Assembly: GCA_949357655.1 (NCBI GenBank)
Contig: CASHTG010000011.1
Coordinates: 310,001-374,000 of the forward strand
Direction of reading: 5' to 3'
From: Parascedosporium putredinis
Lineage: Eukaryota > Ascomycota > Sordariomycetes > Microascales > Microascaceae
DNA: 64,000 bases
Positions 1 through 11,533 of this stretch are shown piece after piece (within the stretch, counting starts at the first letter, position 1; each line of letters begins with the position of its first letter). The notes below the pieces were generated by a model. It was not told where the DNA came from. It did not search any database and saw only the letters and a program-made list of their open reading frames with translations. The position numbers and the translations under genes were made by a program.

Positions 1-142
1 GCAAGGTGAGCTTTGGGACTTTGAGATATTACAGCTATTAAATAGGGCTTGTCACAAAGCCAGTATATATTTCATTGCTTCCAGCACCGTAGTCGCGTGG
101 TACTGAAGCGCGAGGGGAGCTGGCAGCAACCAACGCTTGTGC

Positions 143-915
143 TTAAACGAGGCCCATAATCTCGGCAAAAGGATCATCCTCCTGCTCCAAAGCATTCCAT
201 TCCATCCCGATCCTGATGCGCTCCTTCTCTTCCTTTCCATACATGTGCTCAACCCACCCCAGCGTCATATCCGTGCCGGCGCTCACCCCCGAGCTAGTCC
301 ACACGTGGCCGTCGACGACCCAGCGCGCCTTGGGGATCCAGTTGACCTCGTCGGCGTACTCCACCGACTTGACCCAGTTGAAGGCGGCCTTGTTGGTGGT
401 GGCGTTGCGTCCGGCGATCTCGCCCGTGCGCGCGAGCAACGAGGCGCCGGTGCACACGGTCATCATGTAGGAGAGGGCGGGGTCGTTGACCTGGGTCTTG
501 AGCCAGTCGACGTGGGGCTGCGTGGCGCTGATGTTGCGGGTGCCGCCGCCGCCGGGGACGATGATGACGTCGGCCTCGGGGGCGTCGTCGAGGGTGTGGG
601 TGGGCAGGACGTACTGGGTGAAGTAGTGGGATTCGCGGTCGGGGTTCCCCTCGTAGACGCCGTCGATGATGTTGCGGTCGATGCTGATGGGGTTCATGTT
701 GGTGGAGAGGAGGGAGAGGGTCATGGAGTGGTTGAGGGCGAGGACGTTGAGGACGCCGAGGGGACCGAAGACGTCGAGGGCCGTGAAGGCCGGGAAGAGG
801 AGCACGGCGATGCGGAGGGGACTGTTACGTAAGGGGTCAGCGTGTAAGTTCTCTTGAGTTGGCAGATTAGGTCGGTTTTGTTTCGCTGGGGAGACGTACT
901 AGTAGCATTTGACAT
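143..915 (-). CDS. DJ-1/PfpI-family (isonitrile hydratase-like) protein
   Basis: This is a class I glutamine-amidotransferase-fold protein of the DJ-1/ThiJ/PfpI superfamily, closest in layout to isonitrile hydratases and the sensor domains of GlxA-type proteins. The model has two exons: 915-900 and 852-143. The 47-nt intron (899-853) has a GTACGT donor, a CTAAT branch site and a CAAG acceptor, giving about 241 aa. The body opens with an LRIAVLLFP strand followed by LDVFGPL, carries the VIIVPGGGG turn, and has the nucleophile elbow TVCTGA, where the Cys is the expected catalytic residue. The conserved tail RWVVDG...SSGVSAGTDM follows. No signal peptide is seen, so it is probably cytosolic. The substrate cannot be told from sequence. 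It is divergent from the next gene, about 1.5 kb away. No frame lesion was seen. The short first exon is the least certain part. Confidence 0.88.
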
Positions 916-2387
916 GATGGCGGTGTGGTTGTTCTACTTTTTAACACGGGAGATTGAAAGAGCGGCGGTTCAAATTTCCACCCAAAGCTGATCTTTTGAT
1001 GTCAAGATGATCTGCCTCGCTCTTCATGTTTTGTCTCCAGGGAAGCTGACCCACTCCATTTTATACCCATCGCTCGAGATGATCATCGCCATCAAGTCTC
1101 AACAAGAACAAGGAGAAAAAGCACACATGACCACACGAGCAAGTAAAGCTTATTCTCCTTCCTCGCCGCGGGACGACGATGAGAGCGCCTTTGAGAAGGT
1201 TATTTCGCTTTTTGTGTGGCCGTCACCTTCGATGATAGGCTGGGTGGATGAGCAGATTTTCTTTTTGCTTGGTAGCCCGAAATCCACGGAACGTGCGGAG
1301 GATCCGGCTCGAGGAGCGGGAGGGGCGGGAAAGGGGCGGGTGGGGTTTGGGGGAGCTCGGAGATTGGTGCTGGAAGGGCACGGCGGACTGGGGGTTTTCC
1401 CCGCGATCATCAAAAGAGGCATGGTCACGCCGACTCCACTCTGGTTCGGGTGATCCTTCGCGGCTGGTGAGGCTATATTATTGCTGGGTTCAACGTGCCT
1501 GGATTTGGAATATCGTGGACGGAATGCACCGATCGACGGTCGAAATCTGGAGGCAGTCGTCCAGGCTTTCCATGTAGATGTCGTGCGAGGACGTGAAACC
1601 CTCTCGTAGTGATTGAACGAGCAAGCCAGCCACAGTGAAGCATCAGATGGCGCGGATGAAAGTTGGGCCATCCATGACACGATGTGTTGTCCTAGGGCAC
1701 ACTGTTCTGGTTTCCACAACGCTACAAGGACCCAATTCTTCACCTTATGTCGGCTTTTGAACCCGAATCAAGAAAAAAACCAAAGGAATCTATACAGCTC
1801 TCCTCCAAATCTGGAAAGGAAGGGGAGCGAAGGAAAGAGGGGTCCTGATTCTTGACCCAATCAAACGCACGCGCACAATCGCCGTGATTAAAAGCCAAAA
1901 GGAGGTGCGAGGGAGTGCGCTGTGCGAGGAATGACGCTGTGCGAAGAATTACGCTGGCGATTGCGCTGTGCGGCAGGGTGTGCGACGCAGTGCGCTATGG
2001 GAGGAGAACCTCCGCCATTCTCTGCCGACCAATGATACCTCGTCAAAGGGGTGTGCGATGGGTGCGAAGGGTGTGCGGGTAGATGCGCGCGCCCTGGGGA
2101 ATGGGGGTGCGACCCGTCGCAAGCCCAACCAGGACATCATTGACTTACCAGAGTATAGCATACATTGATGTACTTCATTGAGGTCGATTGATCTGATCCA
2201 ATGGATGGATGTGCAGCCCCAGGTTGAGAACACGTCGATTGAGAGCCTGGTGGCGTTTTAAAGCGTCGCCAGACGAATAGAAAAAGAATAAGAGTCAATC
2301 GCATATCCATGGATGGATTGAGTTTCCTGTCCTCTTTTCATTCACAGCATTCACATCATTTTTACACACATCCTGAGACATTCCACA
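916..2387. other. Intergenic region, divergent promoters; GTGCG-rich stretch
   Basis: I see no convincing gene here. Open frames on both strands are low-complexity and resemble no family. The part from about 1905 to 2085 is a degenerate array of GCGCTGTGCGA-like words. The last 60 bases before the ATG at 2388 form a pyrimidine/CA-rich leader typical of fungal transcripts. Confidence 0.6.
1905..2085. repeat. Degenerate GTGCG-rich short-repeat stretch
   Basis: Words such as GAGTGCGCTGTGCGA, GACGCTGTGCGAAG, ATTGCGCTGTGCGG and GGTGTGCGA recur at irregular spacing over about 180 bases. The array is too degenerate for a fixed unit length. It may be a decayed minisatellite or a cluster of binding sites in the promoter of the Zn2Cys6/ankyrin gene. 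Confidence 0.45.
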
Positions 2388-4575
2388 ATGGCAGACCGCT
2401 CAGAGCCTGAACGCACCGGAGGGGTTGGAGCCCCCACCCGCCAGCTCAACTATCTCAAGTGTATCCAATGCAGAGTCGACAAGCAAAAGGTATGCGCAAG
2501 GGGCATGTCGGCATCTTAGCCGGCACCAACCCCAAGTCTGACGCTAAGCTGGAACCAAGCTGTGCTCACGAATACCATCACGAATACCACGTCTAATCCT
2601 TCATAGTGCGAACCAAAAGAGCGGGAATGGCCCGAAAAATGCAAGCGATGCATTTCCAAGGACCTAGAGTGCTCCGAGAACATGAGCGCCGAGGACCAGC
2701 GGGCCCGCGTCCAGCTAATGGAGGAAGACACGTCGCTGCCGCCGAGGGTAGACCCGCTTCTGGAACAATTCGCCGAATTGTAAGTGAACACCTACCAGCG
2801 TCTTTTCGGATGTGAAGGGATAGCCTAACTTTCCAAGGTCAATAGACCATTCCAATCTCCTACGTTCACACAGGGAGATGGAGACGGCTGAGAAAGACCT
2901 CAGAGCGCTGCAGCTACCGCCCAGTTATCTTGACCACTTGCAGCCAGCCTTGGACAAGGCCCGGTCTTCCCAGATCGAGGAGCGGGATTTCATCATTCTC
3001 ACGTCGGTGAAGATAATACAGGCATCGCCTCCTCATTCCATCACCCTAGCTTTGCTCACGTTCATCGAACTACTGCCGTATCTAGAAGAGAAGTTGTCTA
3101 CGGATACATCCGACCTCTATGATAGCCTGGTATTCTTGCTTGCCAAAGCAAACGATGCCGCGACCCCAGGCGCCAGCATGGCCCGCTTCATACGTAAAGT
3201 CCTTCTCCTTCGCTATCCCGAGAAGTTCAATGCCACTGCGGCAGAGCCTAGCGTCAGGACCCCTACGCTTGACGGACAGGGTAATTACGGGCTTGCCGTA
3301 GATAGGTTCCTCTGTCGCCCGGACCTTCACGTCTTTCTCGAGAGCCAGCCTCCCACAGCCGTCATTTCTGAAAGGGAGATATGGGATATGATCGAAAATT
3401 TGCCCACGTGTCAGGACTTGCATACGCAAGACGCGCTGGGGCGGACAGCCTTGCATATCGCCTGCGCTCGGAATTTCGATGGCGCTGCCCGCGCCCTTTT
3501 AAGCTCTGCCCTGCAGCGGCTGGCCTAACTGACTGCCATGGAAGGCTCCCCTGCACTGGGCGGCCATGACAGGCTGCAGAAGGTTCATTAAAGAGGTGGA
3601 GAGTGACGTCAGTTTCAATTGCTCTGTGCACGCCATCGACTCAGGAGGCGAGACACCGCTGTCCCTGGCCGCTTCTACGTATGCAACGGTCAAAACTCGC
3701 ACGTATGTCATGGACTACCTCGAGGCCCTTTATCGAATGTCCCTTGTCGAAAAATACTGTGATTGCACAAAGCGACCAGGCTGGACCTTGATGTATTATG
3801 CTGCTGCGGGAGGACATGCCGAGACAGTCCAGGCCATGATGTCTGACCGGGCATTTCCTTTGGGTAGTGCTAGCAATCTGGGCCGCACCCCGCTTTCCCT
3901 GGCCGCTGAGCATGGGCATTCGGATGTGGTTTCGCTCTTGGTGAACAAAGGCGCCGCCCTCGATGTTATAGACCATCAGGGTAAGTCGGCATTGGATTCG
4001 GCCTTTACAATGAAAAGGAAATTTGCCATTGTAAAAGCCCTAAACTCCACCTTGACTCTTGAGCTGGTACCCCTACCCCCGTGTCTCGCCCGGGACCTCG
4101 TCAAGAACAGGCCGAGTATGGGCGCTCTGCTACCATGCTATCAACCTCCACATCTAGGGACGACTCTAAGTTGCCGAGCGGTGCCCTGAAGCGGAAGCAT
4201 GGAGAGTCCAGCCTCTCTATCCGGACCCTTTCTTCCACCAACAGCCAACGGCGTCACGGAATGGGCCCGCCAGCGAGACCCCTCTCTAGTGCATCATCAT
4301 TTGCCTCGTACCTATCCGCTAAACTGGGCCGAGAGCGTCGAAGCTATGCCTCGAGTCGTAATGCAATGTCCATTTCGTCTGTTCAACAGCTTGAGAGCGA
4401 GTACCTCCGGGACTACAGGTGCTGCAACCAGGATTTGCCGACGTTGGGTGCGTTGATCGAGCATCAGCTTGCCCAGCACCCTGACCACTGGGAAAGATCT
4501 GCTGATGAACGGAATAATGACTGCTTGATGGAAGAAAAAAACGAAGAAGAAAAGGGCTCTGTCATGTGGGCATGA
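2388..4575 (+). CDS. Zn2Cys6 - ankyrin repeat protein (frame broken at three C-runs)
   Basis: Exons are 2388-2489, 2607-2779 and 2874-4575. Introns of 117 and 94 nt have GTATGC and GTAAGT donors and matching phases. The first exon junction splits a fungal binuclear zinc cluster with spacing C-x2-C-x6-C-x10-C-x2-C-x6-C (CIQCRVDKQKC then CKRCISKDLEC). A helical middle follows, then ankyrin repeats (DALGRTALHIA, LPLHWAAMTG, GRTPLSLAAEHGHSDVVSLL) and a basic, Ser-rich tail. The tail ends in a C2H2-like segment (CCNQDLPTL...EHQLAQH). A DNA-binding regulator with a protein-interaction platform is the natural inference. Conceptual translation slips at about 3508-3511, 3548-3551 and 4076-4080. Each is repaired by one extra C, and with three added bases the length is 660 codons. 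Lesions more likely reflect sequence error than decay, but a pseudogene cannot be excluded. Confidence 0.8.
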
Positions 4576-5848
4576 GTCGGAGCTTTCCACAAAGAGAGTT
4601 TGCTAGTACCTGGCACCCTTTGAGATTATGCGTTAGCGATGAATACAATGGATATTATGAAGTCTGGAACCACCTCGCGCTTCCAGGCGACTTCGGTGGG
4701 CCGGGGGTTGGAGTGCTTCTTTTCTCTTTGATATTGGTGACTTTCCTCGCATGACTTGGTTTTGTGTGAGTGTCGCCGGCGGCCTTAGATACTGATCCTT
4801 GGCCTTCTTACTTTAATTATACATGTACTCGTTTTCTTTAAAATAAATTATACATAACGAATTAAAAATCGTGCAGAGGCCAGCTCCATGTAGACTAAGC
4901 TGCCTACGGGTTATGGAGGACAGCTCGCCCTTCTGCGCAGGTCCTGAATCTCCCGAGCTTTTAAACCCCCAACGACCTCGGGAGGCTAATTCACCCCGAC
5001 TTGGACGTCATGTTTTACGCAACTTCTCCTCTTGGTCGTTGTGGGTAACTTTGTCTGTAGTCGCTGCCGTGCTGATGGCTGTTTTGTGCCTTGGTTAGGA
5101 GCCAGGATTCGGGTGCCGTTACATGCACCTACTGTTCGCGGAATAGCTTGCGAACACGCAACAACACCCACAACAAACACAGCGCGCACTTCCACCGTGC
5201 CCACGTTTGGTCGTACACCTACATCATCTTACCCGAGACCTCCACGTCGTATTCGATGAAATTTCCATCCGAACCTCGCATCTCTCTTTTCGTTGGGTCA
5301 CCACTTTCCCGCAGGCGCTCGATCCGAACTCCGACCCCCTCGTGATGCGAATCCTGCGCGAAGCGATGTCAGGTTTAGGTAGATAATCGGAGGCAAAGCG
5401 CACCTCCCCGCCAACCTGTCATCTTGGCAGCATCGCGCTAGGCCCCGGAAATCCTTCCTTTCGAACCGAGGCTGGGCCGTGATAGGTGGTCCCGGGGTGG
5501 TCTGCGCGTCAACGGCTCTAAGCGATGCGGTGGTGCTTATCTGGAAACGGAAGATCTTGCATTATTCAAGGACCAAGCGGAGAGATGAGGATGGGAGGAT
5601 GGGAGGATAGAACGACGTTCGGAGGCAAGACGAGATTGCGGGGAGGATCGAGAGGCCGTGCTTTTCGTTCTCGGACGGCAGATGTCGACGGAGGTCGGCG
5701 GGCATCGCAGAGGGGAAAGAGAAAATGATTTAAATACGAGGGATGCATCTTTTGGAGGGCTTACCTACATCCATCAAACTCACGGCCTTGCCAACTACAT
5801 ACCTCGTTGAGACTAGGTGCCCATCATCGGGAAAGACGAGAAGCCATC
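4576..5848. other. Intergenic region with AT-rich 3' end and promoter
   Basis: No gene is recognised. Positions 4840-4870 are AT-rich with AATAAA-like and TATACATA words, suiting the 3' end of the preceding gene. TTTAAATA at about 5729-5736 is a plausible TATA element for the carboxylesterase gene starting at 5849. Confidence 0.55.
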
Positions 5849-7854
5849 ATGAAGGTCTCCGCCACCCTCCACGCCGCCGCCCTGCTCTCTGCCTCGGCCT
5901 CCTTTGCCGAAGCACAAAGGTTGTCCGAGTGGATCCCCGGCCAGCTCGTCAACACCACCTCCGGCCCAGTCCTCGGTCAAGCCTCGGCATGGCAGCCTCT
6001 CGTGAGCGAATACCTCGGCGTCCCCTACGCCCAACCGCCCGTCGGAGCCCTCCGGTTTGCCGCCCCCGCGGCGCTCAAGCGCGATGCAGCCAACGCCTCC
6101 GAGCCCTTTGCCGCCACGGCGTACGGCGCCTCGTGCCCCGTCAACATCAACAGCACCCCGGGCGCCAAGGTGTCCTATCGCAGCTTTGCCGAGACGCTGC
6201 TCGGGCGCCTCGCCCAGCTGGACGACGTCTTTGACGAGGACTGCTTGAAGATCAATGTGTGGACCGCGCCGCAGATTGGGTGTGAGGGCCAGAAGGGGAA
6301 TCGAAAGTCGAAAAAGGCCGTCATGGTGTGGATCTACGGTGGTGGGTTCAACAGCGGCAGCTCGACTAATGCGGGCTACAACGGGGCGAGGTTGGCGGCG
6401 GAGCATGATGTCGTTGTCGTGAGCATGAACTACCGGACCAACATCTTTGGGTTCCCGAGGGCGGACTTTCTTCCCGATCTTAACTTGGGGTTGTTGGATC
6501 AGAGGCTCGCCGTGGAGTGGGTTCGGGATAAGTACGTTTCTTTTTTTCTTTTGTAGTTTCCATCACCTCGGAGCAACATGCTAACCTTTGGAACACAGCA
6601 TCGAAAAGTTTGGCGGCGACCCGTCTCGCATCACCCTCTTCGGCCAATCTGCCGGCGGCGCATCCGTCGACTACTACACTCTCGCGTGGCTCAAGGATCC
6701 CATCGCCCACGCCTTCATCGCGCAGTCCGGCATGGCGACCGACCAAGTCCCCAGCGCCAACATTTCCGCGGGGTGGTACACGGCCAGCCAGGCCCTCGGG
6801 TGCGGCGGGGTCGACGCGGGCAAGGCGACGCTAGAATGCATGCGGGAGAAGCCGTGGCAGGACATCATGGCCGCGCTCGAGAAGCGTGGGGTTACCCCGA
6901 ACCTGGGGCAGGGTGGCTTCGGTCCCACGGTCGATGAAAAGGTGGTATTTGCCAACGTGACGGGACGTAGACGGGAGGGGATGTTCATCCGTCAGGTAAG
7001 AGCTTAATTTCTTGTTTATGTCCAAAGAACATGGACGATCGCAATCTTACCCCTTGCTTACCTCCAAACCCCTTTCAGCCCATGCTCGTCGGAAACACCG
7101 GCGAAGAAGCCGCCTTCTACCGCCTCCTCGCCGCCGCCAACGGCCGCAACTCGAGCGGTCCCGAAATCGACTCGGTCAACCTCATCCGCTGCGGACCGGG
7201 CCCCGTCGCGGCCTCCCGCGTCGCCCAAGGCGTGCCGGCGTGGCGCTACGTCTACGAGGGCGAGTACCCCAACACGGACATTGGGTTCCCCGGCGCGTGG
7301 CACGGTGCCGAGATTGCCATGGCGTTCGGCACCAACGAGTTCATGTCCCGGCGGCAGAGTACGGCGGCGCAGAAGAAGTTGAGCCTTGCCATGCGGACTG
7401 CGTGGACCCAGTTCGCCAAGAAGCCACGTCTGGCCTTGACGGGGCTTGGGTGGCCCGTCTACGCCGAATCAAGTAGGTTTTGCGCGTCGCTATTCCCTTT
7501 TATCTATGTTTGGCTGGGAGGGGGCTTTGCCAGACCCTCATTTCCGCTTGGCTACATTCGGATTGGTGCAGGGTTAGCGGAGGAGGAAGGGCGAGGAACG
7601 CTGGCTGCACAACGGCGGACCAGAAATACGCCAGCGCCAACCTACCCACCTCCCCCGTTGTCCGTTGTGGGAGCGTGATTCAGGACCGGTCAGGTTATTT
7701 AAGAAGTCTGTGCGCACGGTGAACTAACGTTTTGCAACTATTTTAGAGCGCACAACGATTCTACTTGGCGGCCCGAATAGCTCCAGCATCGCATTCAAGT
7801 CCAACGACGATTTCACTGTCGGGTGTCCATCTCGAGCCGGTACCGGACCGTAGG
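5849..7854 (+). CDS. Secreted type-B carboxylesterase/lipase
   Basis: This is an alpha/beta-hydrolase of the type-B carboxylesterase family, which hydrolyses carboxylic esters outside the cell. Exons are 5849-6531, 6599-6995, 7079-7472 and 7747-7854, with introns of 67, 83 and 274 nt. A signal peptide (MKVSATLHAAALLSASASFA) supports the start at 5849. Markers in order are EYLGVPYAQPP, the EDCLKINVW signature, the oxyanion segment WIYGGGFNSG, the nucleophile elbow GQSAGG, the acid in GNTGEEAAF and the His in GAWHGAE, so the catalytic triad is complete. The last intron is long for this genome. In the last exon the family-like tail NDDFTVGCP is reached only if the frame slips near 7796-7800. Without that slip the protein ends at 7882 instead. 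The next gene is convergent. Confidence 0.9.
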
Positions 7855-8140
7855 CGGCAACTACGGTAAAGGGCAAGCGTGAAGCGTAAATGAGATGAAA
7901 TTTCAGATGACACTTGTGCCGGAACGAAGAATATTGCTGAGTGATGGAGAAGTTGAAGGAGAGGCCTTTGATGATAACGCTAGGCAGTGAATACTACAGC
8001 ACATTTTTGGCACGACTGCATCACAAGGTAAAGACCGTAGAGTAGATAGGAAAGACACGAATAAACTCGAAATTAGGGGATATATTAAATCATTAAAGGA
8101 AATTCGTATAATGTAAATAGCAGTTACACCGTTGTCCTAC

Positions 8141-9564
8141 TCAAGTAACCAGACTTCCTCCCGAAGAGTCAATAAAGTACGACTCATCGCAAGAGATTGC
8201 CCTGCCGGGCAAACCCGGCGAGTACGCTCCGAAATCTCTTCTTATAGGGCTCAGCGCCACCGGTTCCGGTCCCGTAGTGACCTGGATCTGCACGGTTTTA
8301 CGGATGGCGAGTTCCTGCTCGGAGCCGCAGTCGCCGTCGCTCTTATCGCTAAGGTCCTCGAAAGTGTGGGAGAAGACGTTGCGCTCGCGTGGGCTGGTGG
8401 CCGGGGTGAGGCCGTCACGTCGCTGCTCGGGCAGTTGGTAGTGTGTTGAGTGACCGCGGCGCTTGGAGCCCCAGCCAAAACCCCAGCTCTTGAGCAGGGG
8501 GCGGAAGGTAGCCACGCAGGCGGCGATTATGCCAAGGGCGGGTTCCATGACGGACCAGATGGCAACGTCACTACAGGCACGGCAGTTGTCAGCGGAAAAA
8601 GCTCTGACGAACGCGATGTACGTATGTCGTGGAGGAACGAGGACTTACATTGATTCATAGAGGAAAAGTCGCCCAGGCTGAAGGCGGGTGATGTACGTTG
8701 TGCGAACGATGAGCACAACACCAGCGCTGTTTAAGTCCCATTGGTTAGCTAAATTGTTAAGTGGTGTTTGTTTATTTACGGGCAAACTTACACCATGCCA
8801 AGACTCAGCAAGCCAGCAATGGCAACCTTTGTGCGCAGGTTGATCTGGACACTCCACAAGATGGCGATGGGAAGCAAGCCCAAGCACCAATCGCAAAGGG
8901 CTGATATTATACTGTACACGGTCGTGCCATAGGTGACGATGAGCTTATTGTGGCAGTAACCCGGTTCGCCGTAGAGCTGAGTCCAGAAATACTGGGGCGG
9001 GCTGCACTGGAAAACGAGGACAAAGAAGAAGGCGATGGAGATGGCGGCGGATATGCCGGCGTTGATCCAGATGATCCACATGTAGCTACGCTTGGAGTTG
9101 AGTCGGAGGAGGAGGACGCAGAGGGATGCGCGAATGATGAAGGTGATCCACGGATAGAGTACCATACACAGGTACCAGGCGCGGAGGGACCGTACCGCCT
9201 GATCGGTAGTGACGTTGAGTGAAGGGTGTTTCCCGGTTGCGCCGTTGATGGAGCCATCGATGACGATGGCGCTGTAGGCGATATAGAGGATCTGGTAGTG
9301 GAAGAAGTTGTTCGTTAGCTGTACTGGACCTAGACAGAAGAGCGATGCGAGTTGAATTGGTCAAGTTCAAGTTCTAACAACTTACCATGGCTCCGTACAG
9401 GAGGTAGTCGTCAAGCAGGTTCATCTTGACGATGAAACATTTGACGTAGCCACGAAGGAGGAGGCATAGTCCCGATACAATAACGAAGATGGTTTGTACG
9501 TAGAACAGGTCGTGACTGCGGTCGAGTCTCGCGCCAGCGGGTAGTTCTCCCAAGTTTCCGACAT
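8141..9564 (-). CDS. Rhodopsin-like (PTH11/SAT4-type) integral membrane protein
   Basis: This is a seven-helix protein of the fungal rhodopsin-domain family (PTH11/SAT4 group), presumed to sit in the plasma membrane as an orphan receptor. Exons are 9564-9386, 9318-8792, 8726-8649 and 8570-8141, with introns of 67, 65 and 78 nt. Hallmarks are the first helix FYVQTIFVIVSGLCLLLRGY, the MNLLDDYLLYGA motif, helices with ITFIIRASLCVLLLRL and IAFFFVLVFQCSPP, and WSVMEPALGIIAACV near the last helix. A hydrophilic, Ser/Arg-rich cytoplasmic tail of about 110 residues follows. The ATG at 9564 and the body are in different frames. One missing base near 9530-9536 reconciles them and gives 405 codons. The first ~11 residues are therefore tentative. 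Confidence 0.85.
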
Positions 9565-11379
9565 GGTGTTGATGCGGGAGGAACCAAGGCGAGCATGAGC
9601 ATGTGAGGTTTGTGGCCAAGACTGTTTGTTTGTGCAAGAGATCAAAAGGTCGCAGGAAAGTGTGGGGTTGAGGGAGAGGAGGTTGCTCCGTGCTTTTGTA
9701 ACGCACGCGAGCCTATCTCTTGTCAGTGTCCCCTTGTGGATGTGCGCCCCTGGGCCCTGGGGAAGGAGGGTGGAGAATGGAGGCGGGGAAGGCTAGCCTG
9801 ATGCCCAATCCAAGTGAGGAGCTAAGAAAGATAGGACGCTTTTTTGGCTTTCTTTTCTTTTCGTTTGGGTCTTATTAGATGGCTTCTCACCGAAAGGGAA
9901 AGGAGAGGAAGCCAGTCGGCAAAGTGGAGGGAGGTTGCGCCTGTGCGACGGGGACTTTGTGGGGATATAGACAACCAGGCAGATGGGTTTATGTGCTGAG
10001 ATGGTGCCAGCCGAGCGGATAGCGTGTCGTGCGACTCTGTGCCCCGGATCTAGCCCCCAGGTCGAAAGAAATGTCCCGCTTCTTGCCTTGTGGGAGAAAA
10101 GGGAACTGCAATAGACAGACAGACAGGTCTTGGCAAGCGAGGTAAATGGGAAGGAGGGTGTGTGTGGTGTGGTGTGGTGTGAAGAGGGTCGTACGCCTCT
10201 TACCTTGTCCGGCCGAGGTTTTTTCTGTGAAGTTGGTTTTTGTCTGCTTTGGGGAGGGGACTCTTCCCTCCTTTGTGACGTGCAGATGAAGGAGGACGCA
10301 ACCCCAGATACCCTCTCGAGCGGAAGAGGATTGGGTGCAGTGCGGATGGAGGTTAGGTAGGTTGGTCGAGGTTGGCGGAGGCAGGTAATGCCTGTACTTG
10401 CGGGTGCGTCTTCGTCCGGGTGTCTGCACTGACCTGGCCAGGGGAACACGGCCGATTCTCCCCGCACAAGAACGCCACCACTTCCACGGATAGACTGGAG
10501 AGTCTTAGTGTCAAAAGTGGCTTTTAGCTTGGTTTGGAGAGGAAGGTGTCGGGTGTCAAGGGGAGTGACGGAAGGGGAGAAGGTTCGAAAAAGCAGGAAA
10601 AAGAAGAAAAAGAAAAAGAAAAAGAAAAAGAAAAAAACAAGCTCCTCCGGAAAATAAAGGAAGCAAGGAGAGGCTGAAGAGAGGCAATGTGCTGCGAGTT
10701 TCTCTTTCTTTCTCCGTTTCTGGGGTTCGAATAGAAGCCTCGGCCCTGGGATGCCAAGTAATGGCTCGGAGGAGGTCGAGTCAGACAAGGTGGATGGTGT
10801 GAAGGATCCCAATTTGCGTGTGTTCCCTGCCCTGTGTGTGCGTCGGTGTGCGCGTGGTGTGCGTGGTGTGTATGCGGCTTGGCGAATATGGCTCTCTTCC
10901 CACTAGCGCTCCTGCTGCAAGTTGGGTTGCAATCCAATCGCCACCTTTTATTCTCAGTCACGAAGTCCGCACCTTGGGATTCGGTTTTTTTGTTTTCCTT
11001 CTTGCGAGCCACTTGGAGGGTTGGGGGACTATCTTGCGAGGAGCCAACGACAGGATTAGGAAAAGACCAAAAAGGATAAATCCAAGACGAAAGGGAAAAG
11101 CGGAGCAGCGAGGAAAGTAAGGTTGCGGGGCCTCGATATAAGACCAACGACGAGATGTGATATGACCCATTTCTCTTCTCGTTCTAGTTTCTGGGCCGAA
11201 CCCAAAAATGATATTGGACAGATGGGAGCATGAAGATGGTATCTGGCACTTTCGTTTTCTTTCTCAGAAGAGACAACTGACCGATCCTGACTCCCCCTCA
11301 TCTCCTCCCCTCCCCATGTCCCGCCAGCCCGCACATCAACCAAGCTAAACTCCAAGGATACCACGCGGAGCATGCATGG

Positions 11380-11400
11380 GAGAGGGAGAGAGAGAGAGAG
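11380..11400. repeat. (GA)n microsatellite
   Basis: An almost pure GA dinucleotide tract of about 20 bases lies in the long gap upstream of the rhodopsin-like gene. No function is evident. Confidence 0.85.
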
Positions 11401-11511
11401 CGGACACTTGGCGAATCCAAGGTTGGAACGGAGAGAAAAACCTAACATAGATCAGCCTGCCTGCCTCTTCCCCAACCCCGCATAAACAAGAAGGGAAAAG
11501 AGATGACACAA

Positions 11512-11533
11512 GGGCAAGGGCAAGGGCAAGGGC
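11512..11533. repeat. GGGCAA hexamer repeat
   Basis: The 6-base unit GGGCAA is repeated about 3.5 times in tandem and runs into a G-rich GGGCGGGCGGG end. Such G-tracts could form a quadruplex, but nothing else supports a function. Confidence 0.75.

Noticed and set aside
137..832. 231-codon plus-strand frame opposite the DJ-1-like gene
   Set aside because: Val/Gly/Asp-rich composition is typical of the antisense shadow of a GC3-biased gene.
1150..1743. 197-codon open frame on the minus strand upstream of the Zn2Cys6/ankyrin gene
   Set aside because: Composition is random (Ser/Pro/Arg), there is no conserved block, and no splice-compatible extension was found.
2388..4575. Calling the Zn2Cys6/ankyrin gene a pseudogene
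   Set aside because: Its three lesions are of the same homopolymer type as those in clearly essential genes here. The rest of the frame shows no stops or substitutions of key residues.
9793..10812. 339-codon open frame on the minus strand
   Set aside because: It contains a long poly-Phe run from an A/G tract, has no family motif, and overlapping frames are equally open. It is low-complexity non-coding sequence.
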